Source: Scolanthus callimorphus (lineage: Eukaryota > Cnidaria > Anthozoa > Actiniaria > Edwardsiidae). From it: 64,000 nucleotides of DNA. Below, piece by piece: positions 22,287 to 34,200 of this stretch. The DNA is taken from the NCBI GenBank assembly GCA_033964015.1, contig CM066914.1, positions 12,949,831 to 13,013,830 on the forward strand, written 5' to 3'. A program made the position numbers and the translations under genes. The number at the start of each line of letters is the position of its first letter. Position 1 is the first letter of the stretch. The notes beneath the pieces are model-generated. The model worked only from the letters and a program-made list of their open reading frames with translations. It was not told the origin of the DNA and did no database searches.

Positions 22287-25200
22287 CTAGAATTGCCACT
22301 GATCTATAGACATGGCCGCCAACTCGTCCGTAGTAGCCATAATGTCCATGTCTTGTGCCATTCCTCTCTCCTCTGTACGGTGAGTCAACAAGGGCACATT
22401 CGCTAGCATCTCCACTAAACTTTCCGTTGTTTTCTTTTTCATCTACGAGACACGTGAAGTAATGGTCGATATTATCGCCACATATAAGCGGGAATCCCAA
22501 AGCTGTTCGGATTCTAGAATCCAGCCCCTGGAATCCAGATTCCAATCCAGATTCCAGGGGATCATTTTCAACAGGGTTCCCTCTCGCCCTGAAAAGTGAG
22601 GAAAATCTGAAAAAGTTCGAGGTCTGGGAATTTTCAGGGAATTCTGCATTTGGTCAGGGAAATTTGTACCCTAGGTACAAGAGTATCCAAGCTTAACTCG
22701 GTTACTAGACGCATTTCGCTTACGAGCCAAGCTGCCGCTATCTTGGCTTGCGTCTTGGAGTCTTGGATTGACGTAGAGAATTTGAAAAAGAGGATTCTTA
22801 ACACTCTTGTGGGCAGTCTGAGAATTTTGTTGTAAAACCCCTCCCTCCGGTTATATTATTCCGTACATTCGTGAAAACACCAGGCCGGTGAAAACGGCTT
22901 TTGCGTCAGTGAAAAATCAAGGAATCTCATTTTGCCTGTCGAGTGGGATCCCGGTTCAAAGTTCAAAGAGAGGAACAAATCTTTAGTCTGCCTCACCTGT
23001 TTAAGAAACGTGTGACTTATCAATGCATTTGCGACTGGCCTGTTGAAGAAGAAACAGTAGTGTTAGCCCACGCATGGGGAGAACTACCTTATGGTGGTTG
23101 CAGAATTAACTAAGATGTCGGAAGGGACTACATGTTACCTTAGCGACGGGTCATTCTCCGCACAAACGTCCACAAACTGAAAATAAGGAAAAAGACATGA
23201 CAAAGTTCTGTTACAACGCACCGGCTACAAAGAATTACTGAAGTAATTGTGCGTCTGAGAACTGCATTATATTGTTCTATAATGTCTTGTGCATCATGTT
23301 GTTCTAAATAATAGCCGTACATCCCCGTATTGAACAACTCCAAAATAAATGCCGCTTTGGAAACCCTGTGGTAAAAAATAAGGTCCTGTGGACATTTCAG
23401 GGTCAAACAGATAGCCCCTTGTGGAAAAAACCAATTGAATCTCCTACATTTTTTATATCATATCATATCATAAAAAAGTTTTAAAAAAATCAGATCATAT
23501 CATGAAAAATTTCAGCGCTCAAAACTGATTAGTCATGTCTTGGATATCTGAGACTGTATTTTAAATTGTTCCTTTAGTAATGTTTCCACCAAATAGTCCA
23601 AGGCTTTTATCTGTGGAACACAGATTATGACAATGATAGTGACTCCTAGACTATTACTGCGGTTTTCGTAATTCTGCGAACTCTCGCTATTGATTTCCAA
23701 CCGTAAAACCGCCTTCTGGCTTCCGTCAATCAAACTCCCGAGTCTTCTCGTCGTTACTGCTTGTGCTTTTGATTGGCCAGCGCCTAAGCAATGCTAAAAT
23801 GGCTTCCTGTCACGTCAGCAATGGTTACGTGGCTGGCCAATCAAAAAGCACGATGAGTAACGACGAGAAGACTCGGGAGTTTGATTGACGGAAGCCTGAA
23901 GGCGGTTTGACGACTGGAAATCGATGGCGAGAGTTCGCAGAATTACGAAAATCGCAGTAAGTGACTTTTTACAACTGATAAGATCATACTAATTAGAGGT
24001 AATTATGGTGTTATTATTAAAATATATACATTGAATAATCAAGAAATAATGATACTACGAAAGTAAGTGTTCGTTCATTGCATGTTTGAAAACGGGAAGT
24101 CGTCCATAGTATTTTGAAGCAAATGGCCCAAGGCCGTACCTGGTGGAACGCCAATGAGAACTTCCTTTGTCCTACTGCCTGGTTGTCGGTGCTTGTCATC
24201 ATACTAGCCGTATCTGTTGTTGTTGTTGTTGTGGTTGTGGTAGTGTGTAAGGTGCATGTGTCACTTCCATCAGATATGACACGCGATGATCGGCAAAGCT
24301 TGGGCGCTGGCTCGCTCAACTTCTCCAATAGTACCTAAAATCAACACAAGCCGGCCCTTCGTTTATCAATATGACTACAGTTGAGTATCGGTAATTTTCT
24401 CATGCCCCATGAAAAACGTCCTACAGGCTTTCGCGTGTGCGGTACGTTAACTGCGAAATTAGCTTGGATGTCAACTGTTGAAAGAGGTGTAAAAAGATGA
24501 TAGATATAAAGTAGTGCACCGAGCACAAATAGACGTGAGTAAGCCGAAATAAGACGCGAAACGAGCTGTTTGGGCTCCCGAACCCGGCAGTTGTGTGCGC
24601 AGGTAGCAGTGGGACATGTCAAGGACATCTGAACTGAAGTGCGCTTATAGCTGGAATCGTCCATTATTAATTTTCTACACTGACTTACGACTGCTCACCT
24701 TGGTAGGAGAAAGCCCAGCGTATGGTAACGAGCCGTGCGCAAGTTCAATCGCTAGGATCCCAACACTGTAGATATCGGCCGAACAGTCGTACCCCAGCAG
24801 ATCCTGCAGGAAAGTAGCAGGTGCAGACGGTAAACCAAAGGGGAGCTACTCTAGTTCCATTTGGAAATGAGAAATTTCTTTATTGGGCTGGCGATAGGCC
24901 TAAAAAAATATTTTAAAGGTAAACGATGCGACGAGCCGATAAGCACGCTCCTTAAGCCCTTCCCAAGTTTTCCATTCAGCAAAAAATGACAGCTGAGCAC
25001 ACTATTTTTTCCTCGAGGGCACGGTAACGAATTCTGTATTCTTATTGGTTCTTAGAGCGGGGGCGATATTTTCCTATCTCTGACCTAGGTCACGGTAACC
25101 ATTTTCGCGCGCTTGTTTTCATCGAAAAAATCAAATTTTAGAGTTGGAAAAAAATAAATAAGTCATTTACCGGCTTTAGGTCGATCCGTATAGAGAAAAA

Positions 25201-28200
25201 CTGTGACCTCGGCCTGGAAAATGTTGACCTCGGCCTCCGGCCTCGGTCAACATTTTCCAGCCCTCGGTCACAGTTTTTCCCTATACAGACCTCCCAGCCG
25301 GTAAATAACATATATTTATCCGCTCATATTTTACCTGCCGCAGAATCTCCGGTGCCATCCAGGCTAACAGGTCTACAGCGTGGAGTGGAAAATCATGTGC
25401 CTTCTTACAACAATCATTATGAGGGTCCAAGCGAATGGACTTGCGGAGCCCTGATAGGTGCACTCTACCGTCCGAGTTAATTAGCACATGTCCACCCTTC
25501 AAGCCTCTGCAACAAGATCGTGAGATCATAAACTAAGCACACTGCTGCATCAGAACGCTTGCGGAAAAGATCGTGAGATCATAAACTAAGCACACTGCTG
25601 CATCAGAACGCTGGCGGAAAAGTGGAAGAAGTGCAAACTTAAAACGCGTTCGATAACTGAATGTTCTTTTATATCTGACCAGGCAATAAAATATACTCTT
25701 GGAGCAGTTCATTACAAAGAGTATCCCAGAAGGAAGCCTAAGTTATTGATCTTCTATACACTTTACATTACACGGAAAATCCGCACGCCCATGTAATGTT
25801 ACGGACCCCAGTTTCAGCTCCGCTTTTTGGTACTGAACCTTGAATCCCATGCTGCAGTTAGAAGACCCACCATGAAATTCAAGAGGTCCTAACAGGGGAA
25901 TGTGTGTCAATAGCGCGCAAGTCCATTACACGCGACAAATGCTTGTCTAGTGTCCGGTTAACCTTGCATTTAGTTCCCTGAACCAGCCACTGGAGATGGC
26001 TACTGACTTGCTAAGTGATTATTTCCGTCCAATAAGGGATGGAAAATACACCTCACCTATGAATAACAGACATACGGTGCAGGTAGTCAAGTCCATGTAA
26101 CACCTCTCTCAGTATGACAGCGATCAGAGGTTCGGGCATGCCGTCAGGATAACTGGCCTTCAAAATATCCGCACATGAACCTGGCGACAGAGACAAGAAT
26201 AGAACGACATGTTATTTTTACTTTTTGAACTTGCTTAAACGCAAAATGCGAGTAGGAAGCCCATTAATGTCCTAGACCGTGGGCTGAGGGATTAGTAGCG
26301 AAAGGAAGGGCGCTAATCAACTGAATAGACCTTTTCCGTTTGAGTGGGGGCCCTGTGGTTTTGCTAGGTCTGTTTTCCCAACTGGCACTCATGCGAAACA
26401 ATGTCTTTTGTTTTCTTGTAATGCACGAGAAAATTCATTAATATTGATGTGTGGAAACAAAGAACATTCTACGCTTCAGCGCCAGTTGGGTAAACAAACC
26501 ACAGGGCCCCCGGGAAAGGTCTATTAGCAGACCAATTATGGTGAATATAACGGTAGCGCAGCTCAACATTAACAAATCGAAAACCACGAAAGGCGCACCT
26601 TACAAACACGGAATGACTCGTGTTTGCCAAGGAGCAGTGTCGAAAATAGTATTTTGGAAGGGAGAAAAACCTTCTGCAGTGCATGTTCGCGCACTCTCGA
26701 CCGCCGCACAGGTTGCGTTTCCTGAAGAAAAGGATGTGCACTTCGAAGCTACAAAGAGGAGCTTATTTACATACTTACCATACGAAAGTAACGGGAAGAG
26801 TGTCCAGAGTTCTTGTCTAGCGATAAATGCCGAGTGCAGGGAGATGATGTTGGGGTGAGATAGTGACCGTAACATTTGTACTTCATGCTGTATAGGATAC
26901 AAACAAGGGTGGTGCTCAGTCGTGGAGATAAGAACATTTTCACATTTGAACTCTACATCTTGTTCTAAACACTACATTGACATCGCCAGTAAAAAAAATC
27001 TCGCTGAGTACCACTGGCATGCAGGTAGCGCTTTTGCGCACGTACGCACTCGTTCTTGTCTGGACCCCCATCATTCTCGTCAGCTGGCGGGGCAGGCTCC
27101 ACAGACAGTCATTTAACGACGTTCGATGATTGGCTGAAACGGAGCGCATGCGTGCATAAAACAAGCTTTATTTCGTTTTTGAAAAACGTATCTGGCTGAT
27201 AGCACCAACATTCATTTGCTAGTCGTCGTTTCATCTTAGCCTCCGAACTGCGTATGAGATCAAAGGCACCAGGGCCTCCCCCGTGGGGATACAATGCGAG
27301 AAGGCTTTGAGGACGAGAATGGATCCCCATATAAATTCCATATTAAAAGCCATGTGTCCAACTTGTGTGGCAATGTTATATACTAATCAAATACTGCAAT
27401 AACGCGAATTGCCCAGGACTGAGAGTGTCTCAGTTGACAGATAGTTGTTCTAGGATACCTATGGAACATGCTAGAGCAATAAAATATAATATATACCAAA
27501 GTGCAAGGTGTTGATGGGTTGCCTGTGTAAACCCAGGCATGCGCATTAGTGCTACGTTGCACGTGTAGTTTCCGAGAAGTTATGGACGCCATGTTTGTAT
27601 TATCACGAACCTTGTGTATCAACACAAGGTGTTGATGGGTTGCCTGTGTAAACCCAGGCATGCGCATTAGTGCTACGTTGCACGTGTAGTTTCCGAGAAG
27701 TTATGGACGCCATGTTTGTATTATCACGAACCTTGTGTATCAACACAAGGTGTTGATGGGTTGCCTGTGTAAACCCAGGCATGCGCATTAGTGCTACGTT
27801 GCACGTGTAGTTTCCGAGAAGTTATGGACGCCATGTTTGTATTATCACGAACCTTGTGTATCAACACAAGGTGTTGATGGGTTGCCTGTGTAAACCTAGG
27901 CATGCGCATTAGTGCTACGTTGCACGTGTAGTTTCCGAGAAGTTATGGACGCCATGTTTGTATTATCACGAACCTTGTGTATCAACACAAGGTGTTGATG
28001 GGTTGCCTGTGTAAACCTAGGCATGCGCATTAGTGCTACGTTGCACGTGTAGTTTCCGAGAAGTTATGGACGCCATGTTTGTATTATCACGAACCTTGTG
28101 TATCAACACAAGGTGTTGATGGGTTGCCTGTGTAAACCCAGGCATGCGCATTAGTGCTACGTTGCACGTGTAGTTTCCGAGAAGTTATGGACGCCATGTT

Positions 28201-31200
28201 TGTATTATCACGAACCTTGTGTATCAACACAAGGTGTTGATGGGTTGCCTGTGTAAACCCAGGCATGCGCATTAGTGCTACGTTGCACGTGTAGTTTCCG
28301 AGAAGTTATGGACGCCATGTTTGTATTATCACGAACCTTGTGTATCAACACAAGGTGTTGATGGGTTGCCTGTGTAAACCCAGGCATGCTCATTAGTGCT
28401 ACGTTGCACGTGTAGTTTCCGAGAAGTTATGGACGCCATGTTTGTATTATCACGAACCTTGTGTATCAACACAAGGTGTTGATGGGTTGCCTGTGTAAAC
28501 CCAGGCATGCGCATTAGTGCTACGTTGCACGTGTAGTTTCCGAGAAGTTATGGACGCCATGTTTGTATTATCACGAACCTTGTGTATCAACACAAGGTGT
28601 TGATGGGTTGCCTGTGTAAACCCAGGCATGCGCATTAGTGCTACGTTGCACGTGTAGTTTCCGAGAAGTTATGGACGCCATGTTTGTATTATCACGAACC
28701 TTGTGTATCAACACAAGGTGTTGATGGGTTGCCTGTGTAAACCCAGGCATGCGCATTAGTGCTACGTTGCACGTGTAGTTTCCGAGAAGTTATGGACGCC
28801 ATGTTTGTATTATCACGAACCTTGTGTATCAACACAAGGTGTTGATGGGTTGCCTGTGTAAACCCAGGCATGCGCATTAGTGCTACGTTGCACGTGTAGT
28901 TTCCGAGAAGTTATGGACGCCATGTTTGTATTATCACGAACCTTGTGTATCAACACAAGGTTCAAGCGAAAAAAGCTAACTTTCTGCCGGACTACTTGAA
29001 TATTATAGTAAGAGTATTCATAGTTCCGACCTGTCATTCAAAGCCATAGTTACTGTTGTTATGTCCCACAAACAAACCAGGTTTTTGCCTTAAAAACAGT
29101 CCAAAAATATTCCGATCCCGCTTAGGATTACCAGATATCCTTATCTTCAGATGATCTCAGTTTATACTGCCATAAAAGGCAAAAAAGTGCTGCACATCTG
29201 ACTGATTTCGTAAGTCCTGAAATACTGTTTGTGGGACAAGATCAGTTCCCAAGGGAGAATCTTTCCAGCTCTGATTGGTATCTCCAGATAGCGTGAAATG
29301 GCTCCATTGTTTCATCGGAACTATGAATTAAGGCCCGTTTTGCTGCAATTTTTGTCGCGCGAGAAGCGGCGATTTTTCTCGCACGTACGCGTCAACTCAA
29401 AATCACTAATGTAAACTAGGCGCAACTCGGCGCGATCTTCCGCGATTTCTGTCGCGTGATGTCGCGGAGATTTCAAATATGTTCGAAACTCTTTGCAACT
29501 TCGTGCGATTTGAAGAAAAGAGAGCACAGAAATCGCACCGGATTTGCATCTCGTTTACAAAAGAGAGTTGGACTTGCAACTCCGCGCGAGAAAAATCGCC
29601 GCGACAAATGCAACAAAAATCGCAAGTGTAAACCGGCCTTTAGTCAGGCACTGAGGGGGCAATTGCCTTCACATTGGAAAATCCACAGCATTACGTCCCA
29701 GTCTGCCTAAGTAATCATACCTTTAGGTTTTCTAGTTGTTCAGAGTTTTGTACGTCCAAGTTTGTTCGTTTAACAACAATGAAGGTTGAGGAGGGTTTAT
29801 GAAGGGCCACACAAACTCTTGATGAATTATAAAATCCTCGACCTGCAACATAAAATTATTTTGAATTTCTAGAGTTTCTTTGTATTTAAGAATAAATTAA
29901 TTAAGGTATGAGTATACCTTTGCGCGAGGGATGTCACTTTTTCGCGAAAAAATCACTGTCGTGTCATTATTTACACTACAAGGGCCAATTATATATCGTT
30001 TTAAAGCTTATGGAACGGCCTTACTTACTAAGTGGTATATTTCTATGCAACGGTAATTTGATGGATCATTTTCGTCGTTTTGTGCTTCAAAGGAAAAGTA
30101 CCAATTTTTGCTTTTTAAGAGTTCCTGCCACTTCCAGTTAATGTTAAAAGCTCCAGATTTCCGCAAAATGTATTCCTTAGAGTGCGATCTGAAAAAAGGT
30201 GTGCGGGATTATTGATATTTTACGTATTTGCGGAAATATCACGTAAAAAAGGTTGAAATCAGATATTTTTGGCAATGCTAACACAAAAATTAGCATAAAA
30301 TATGTTTTAAAAGGAAAATCAAAAATCCCGCACACCCTTTTTTAGATCGCCTTCTAAAGAATAGATTTGCTTATATTTGGAACTGTGCAATTTAATTGGA
30401 AGAAGATGGAACTTTAAAAAAAAAGTCGGTCCTTTTTTCTTTAGAGCTAAAAAAATATATGTTCATGTACAATATAATGAAACAAAAGTATTAATCGGAT
30501 AGAACAATCTTTTAGCTTTAAAATGATATATGAACGACTTTTGTGGTGTAAATTGTGACGCCAGACGAATTTTTTTCCCCGCGAGACCCCTCAAAGGTAT
30601 ACTCATACCTTAAATAAAGTAATAATTAAGAATTTCAGCCACCCTGTACCAAAGTTGAAAATTCATTTTAGAATCCCATAGCTCAATTCTTACGCGCGCG
30701 ATGATTGGCTTATAAAAACGAGTGAGATTTAATATACTTATTATTATTAACGTGGAATCCAATGGTTGAAAGCTGAATTTGACAAAAACACAGCTTAACC
30801 CGCGCACAAGAAAGTTCAAAGCTCGAATCATTTCAATAAAATAATATCAAATCTTTGCTATGATGGGATTCAAGAAAAATTCACCACTCGAGTCGCGATA
30901 TTGTTTTTCACGTGAAATTTACCGTGGAATTCACTCGTCATGTGATCTATTTATCGATAAAGTCCTCTTGTGATCAAGTTACACAGTCATGCTTGCTTAC
31001 CAATAACTGTCATAAAATTGTAGTCATCAGGGTTAGCATGACATTCAATAGTGGATAGGCTGCCGCCAAGATGCTCAGATGACATATCAGAGGGTGGCTG
31101 GAAAATATGCAATAATTCAAATAAGAAATATGGGGCGAAACCAGCATTTGGGAAGGGAGAGAGAGGGGGAGGGGTCACAATTGAGAATTAGGTCCCAACT

Positions 31201-34200
31201 ACTGAAAATATAATATGATTCCTCTGAATCTATACATATTTAGTACTGTATTTCTCCCAGATAACATCCTTGGACGTTTCTTACATATTTGTTGCATTTT
31301 CTACAACATCTCAAGATTTCTGTGCTCTGGGGGTTGATATGCATTGCACAAGTGGAAAATCACTAATCTTCAGGGAGACAATCTTAATTTGATGAGCACA
31401 TGAGAGCATGTGCTGCTTATAAATGAGTTAAATGAGGAAGCCTTCTAGTAAGTCTGCCTAACAAGGCCATACTACAAGACAGGTAATGGCTTGAGCCTTA
31501 CGCTTAATCAGTGACATAGCCTATATTGCCTTAAGGCCAAAAATATTCAATGTCATGACTAATAACACACTCCACATGTTTTCTCATTTTGATATGGATT
31601 CAACTTCCACTAAGGTTACAATAGCAATAGAGGGGGAATTGGGGGAATTTGTGGAAGATCTTATGGGACGTGATGGGATGTCTTACTGTCCCGCCAATAC
31701 GTCACAAAAAACTTGGCAGCATATACAGTACTGCACTGTATTGTGAAGCCTTTTTCTTTAAATTCAGTATATTTTGAAAAACTGGACATACTGTATTATT
31801 TGTAGGAATAGTGCTGTGATATATCCAATGTACATAATGGTGTTTGCAAAAATTGAAAAACAAAATTTATTCCCTTAAAAAACGTTTTTTTTTTTCTGAA
31901 ACAGAAAGGTCGCAGCCTCTCATCCAATTTCATTTTATTTCATGCCACAGACTAAGTGACCACAATGTCTCAAATGACAATATCTAATACAGAGGATAAA
32001 CTCAGTTCTCACAACAAAAACGATTTCTAAATTAAATATCAAAACATTAGCATGATGAATTGACATTAGGTAACACACCAGACAATTCTAAAACATGGCA
32101 CTAAAGAAAGAGAATAGAAATAGCAGCTATCATTTCAAAGAGTTGTAAGAGTTATTGAATTGCTATTTACACTTAATGGTTTAAATAATTCAAACAGAAT
32201 GATAAAAGTACCTCATAAAACTTGACTTTCATGTAGTGATGCATAGTGATGATTACACACTATCTGCATAATGTTTTAACCTCTTTTCTTGTTAAATTCA
32301 TCACAGAGCCTAGGTAGTGCTTGGTGGAGTTAAATGTACTTTAGGACACTGCAGAGGCCTCCAAGCAACTAAACCACCCAGTAAAAGTCACATAATATTT
32401 AAAATTATTGATGAGAATCAACAGTCTGAAGTTGATTTCTAACTCAAGGTGATTGGTTAACATAAAATTCATTCAGGTTCACAACAGGGTGCTCTGATTA
32501 TTGGGTATGAAGTTACACTAGTTGTTTATTCTTTCCTTAATAAGGGACAGTATTTCATACTGTTTAGAGAAGGCTAAAAAATATTAATTGTACAATGGTA
32601 AATGAAGCCAAGCCCATCTTCTGTGCTGTGAGTAGAATTTACACCATGCAATACTAGAACCTGTACAAAATAAATAATTCTGTGTGCTAGGTTTAACATT
32701 TCTTATCAATTTTAGTGAAACGTGCACTGCTGATTTAAATTAAACGAAACTTGACTTCAGAGAAAGAGATGAGCTTAATTGAAAACAAAATACAATGTGA
32801 AATAAATAAATCAGAAAGTTGATGTTGAATTTAGTGCATGAAAACGTGGATGAGTAGAACCAAAAAATACAATTCTTCACTACATTTCTGATTATAGCAG
32901 TCTTTTTGCTTTATCTACTCCTAGATTTAGTAGTCTAGTAAACATGACTTTAAAATAGTTTATAAATTATGTATTGGTTCAGTTTTTACCATACTGATAA
33001 ACATTTAATACACCCTTAATGCAATAAAAACTCTGGCTAGAAAAAAAGTTGAAAATGGATAGCAATAACACTGTAACAAATATGTTTCCTTCTTACAAAG
33101 TGATGATTCTGCAAAATGTCAATTTGGTTATTTTGCATGTTAAAATTTTCATTTTTCATGGTAAAAAAATATTTAGGTAAATGCTTGGCAATAAATGTGC
33201 CATCTTAGCCTTTGCAATACAAAGAGAAACCAAAAGAAAGACATCACAATCTAGATTTCACAGGAAAAAATGCTTTCAATATTTATTATTTTCCAACCTC
33301 ACAGATACAAAGTATTTAAGGAATTACATGGATGGAACATTCTGAAACCACTGTTTAAAATGTTAAAAAAGAAAAGAGAAAAATTCCCTTTTGTTTAACA
33401 TATTATGTAAACTATGTTTGAATGTTTTGTCTCCATAGTGTTTCTTTAGCCCTACATGTAACTTGCACCTGAAAAACTCAGTTCTTATTGGCTTAGAAGA
33501 GGCCAATGTTTTTATCAATGGTGGTTCAATACATTCAAATACTTAACACACTGTGAATTGATCAAGAATTAAAAACTTTGCTTTATTTAAAAATTAAACA
33601 CCCAACAAGCACAGTTTGACCACATAGTATATTCAGGTAACAAAAACTCAGACCACAACAAGGATGGGGGTTGAATACTTTCCTGCAAATAAAACAGTCA
33701 TGTAGTTTGGGAACACAGAAACAGCTGCTATATCTTGCACACATTCTTGGTGAGTGACGTTGGTGATGAAACCGATTTTAAGCAAACTAGGAGTAGAAGG
33801 CAAAGTGCTACAAAGTCTATTTTCATGACAATGACAGCTAGAACAAGCCTGGCAGATTTGGGGAAATTTGTGAGTAAGTTAACAAAAGGGAGAGTAGGGC
33901 CATTAAGTCCAGTAATGCAGTTTTCAATTTAATACATTTGTAATACAGTTAGTTGTTTTCTCTTGTAGAATATATTTTGTTAAGTTTCTGGAATTGACTT
34001 TTTATCATAATTGTATATATTTATTTTCTAAGGCCCTCTGTTGAACAGTTTGTATACCCTATGTTAAAACTCAACGAGACAGACTCTATGACAAACCCTT
34101 TTGCCTTAATAATGGCTTTGTCAACAAATTCCTTTCAAATGAGTATCTTTCTCACATCTACCTTTAACTGGCAAACTATTGGCAAGGCAAGCTATTTGTT

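Noticed and set aside
26451..26858. 135-codon plus-strand frame
   Set aside because: It runs antisense across a confident STRAD exon (26887-26779) and partly through a MITE.
27503..28962. CRISPR-like array
   Set aside because: Units are fully repetitive with no variable spacers, and the sequence is eukaryotic.
27603..29037. Series of 61-74 codon open frames on the minus strand in the satellite array
   Set aside because: They recur every 121 bp as a direct result of the repeat unit, have no start context or splice support, and resemble no protein.
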